A stretch of DNA of 64,000 bases from the NCBI RefSeq assembly GCF_014529625.1, contig NZ_CP076039.1:2108001-2172000 (forward strand). Direction: 5' to 3'. This DNA comes from Candidatus Pelagisphaera phototrophica (GTDB lineage Bacteria; Verrucomicrobiota; Verrucomicrobiia; Opitutales; Opitutaceae). Positions 63,789 to 64,000 of the stretch are shown here, one piece after another; the stretch's first letter is position 1; every line of letters starts with the position of its first letter. The notes under the pieces are model-generated. The model saw only the letters and a program-made list of their open reading frames with translations. It was not told the origin of the DNA and did not search any database. Made by a program: the position numbers and the translations under genes.

Positions 63789-64000
63789 ATGCTATTTCCC
63801 AAAATGAATTATTTCCGCCGTGACTTATTTTCTCTAGTCGCTTGGGTTGCTTTGGTGGCAAGCTCCGTTGCTGAGAATCGTCCTAACGTACTCATCATCC
63901 TGGTGGACGATCTCGGCTTTTCGGATCTGGGATTCCAGGGAGGGGAAATTGAAACGCCCCACATCGACCGACTGGCCAATGACGGATTGAAGTTTACCCA
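63789..64000 (+). CDS. Sulfatase N-terminus, cut by window edge
   Basis: About 70 residues are visible. ATG 63789 (or in-frame ATG 63804) gives a leader [19 protein letters not shown], then the sulfatase metal motif [20 protein letters not shown] and [15 protein letters not shown]. The formylglycine Cys would lie about ten residues beyond the edge. It is the seventh sulfatase gene of the window, 85 bp after the lactonase stop on the same strand, so the two may be co-transcribed. Confidence 0.92.
   Translation, partial: MLFPKMNYFRRDLFSLVAWVALVASSVAENRPNVLIILVDDLGFSDLGFQGGEIETPHIDRLANDGLKFT

Noticed and set aside
1-64000. CRISPR array, insertion sequence or prophage
   Set aside because: No regularly spaced direct repeats, no transposase or integrase frame and no phage structural gene was found on either strand.

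Overview
The window looks like a chromosomal segment of a marine-type Verrucomicrobiota bacterium, probably class Opitutia (inference). The pointers are a five-gene pseudopilin cassette of the kind called Verru_Chthon, a TonB-dependent receptor whose mature N-terminus reads LDPFTVQA, a DUF1501 plus cytochrome-c/DUF1549/DUF1553 pair, an ECF sigma factor with a FecR-type partner, and seven sulfatase genes. Many starts lack a clear Shine-Dalgarno sequence.

Layout. 1-8005: five tandem minus-strand genes for secreted amidase-signature enzymes, the first cut by the window edge. 8500-9775: a decayed Sel1-repeat gene and a DUF3237 gene. 10007-10091: tRNA-Leu(GAG), whose 3' end faces this accessory block. 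10290-22706: mostly housekeeping genes: an RGG-rich unknown, tsaE-thiL-CPBP protease, mtaB, a glyoxalase-like gene, hisF, a 587-residue unknown, rho and acsA. 22813-29468: one plus-strand operon of GspG-, H-, I-, J- and K-like pseudopilins, the K-like one about 1,030 residues long, plus a secreted protein. 29534-31490: small SRP RNA and dnaX. The dnaX reading frame ends just after a run of ten A's, and a -1 shift there opens a further 123 codons. 31496-36845: a TPR protein, an EF-hand-like ORF, an M48 lipoprotein peptidase, and the ECF sigma/FecR pair.

36850-64000 is a sulfatase island: seven sulfatases (the last cut by the window edge), an esterase, two sodium/solute symporters, a LacI regulator, a TonB-dependent receptor, a TIM-barrel isomerase-like protein, an SDR oxidoreductase, the DUF1501/PSD1 pair and a lactonase. 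The likely theme is uptake and desulfation of sulfated glycans or other organosulfates: receptor, periplasmic sulfatases, symporters, then cytoplasmic sugar oxidation. No glycoside hydrolase was recognised. A perfect 15-bp inverted repeat lies between a sulfatase gene and the receptor gene, and a related site lies upstream of the LacI gene. Together they suggest a local LacI regulon.

Intergenic DNA in several places carries palindromic REP-like repeats (three families, each present at least twice). It also holds remnants of lost genes: a 3-hydroxyisobutyrate-dehydrogenase-like gene with its middle deleted, and the last ~40 codons of a Gfo/Idh/MocA-type oxidoreductase. All family assignments come from reading the translated sequence; no database search was run.
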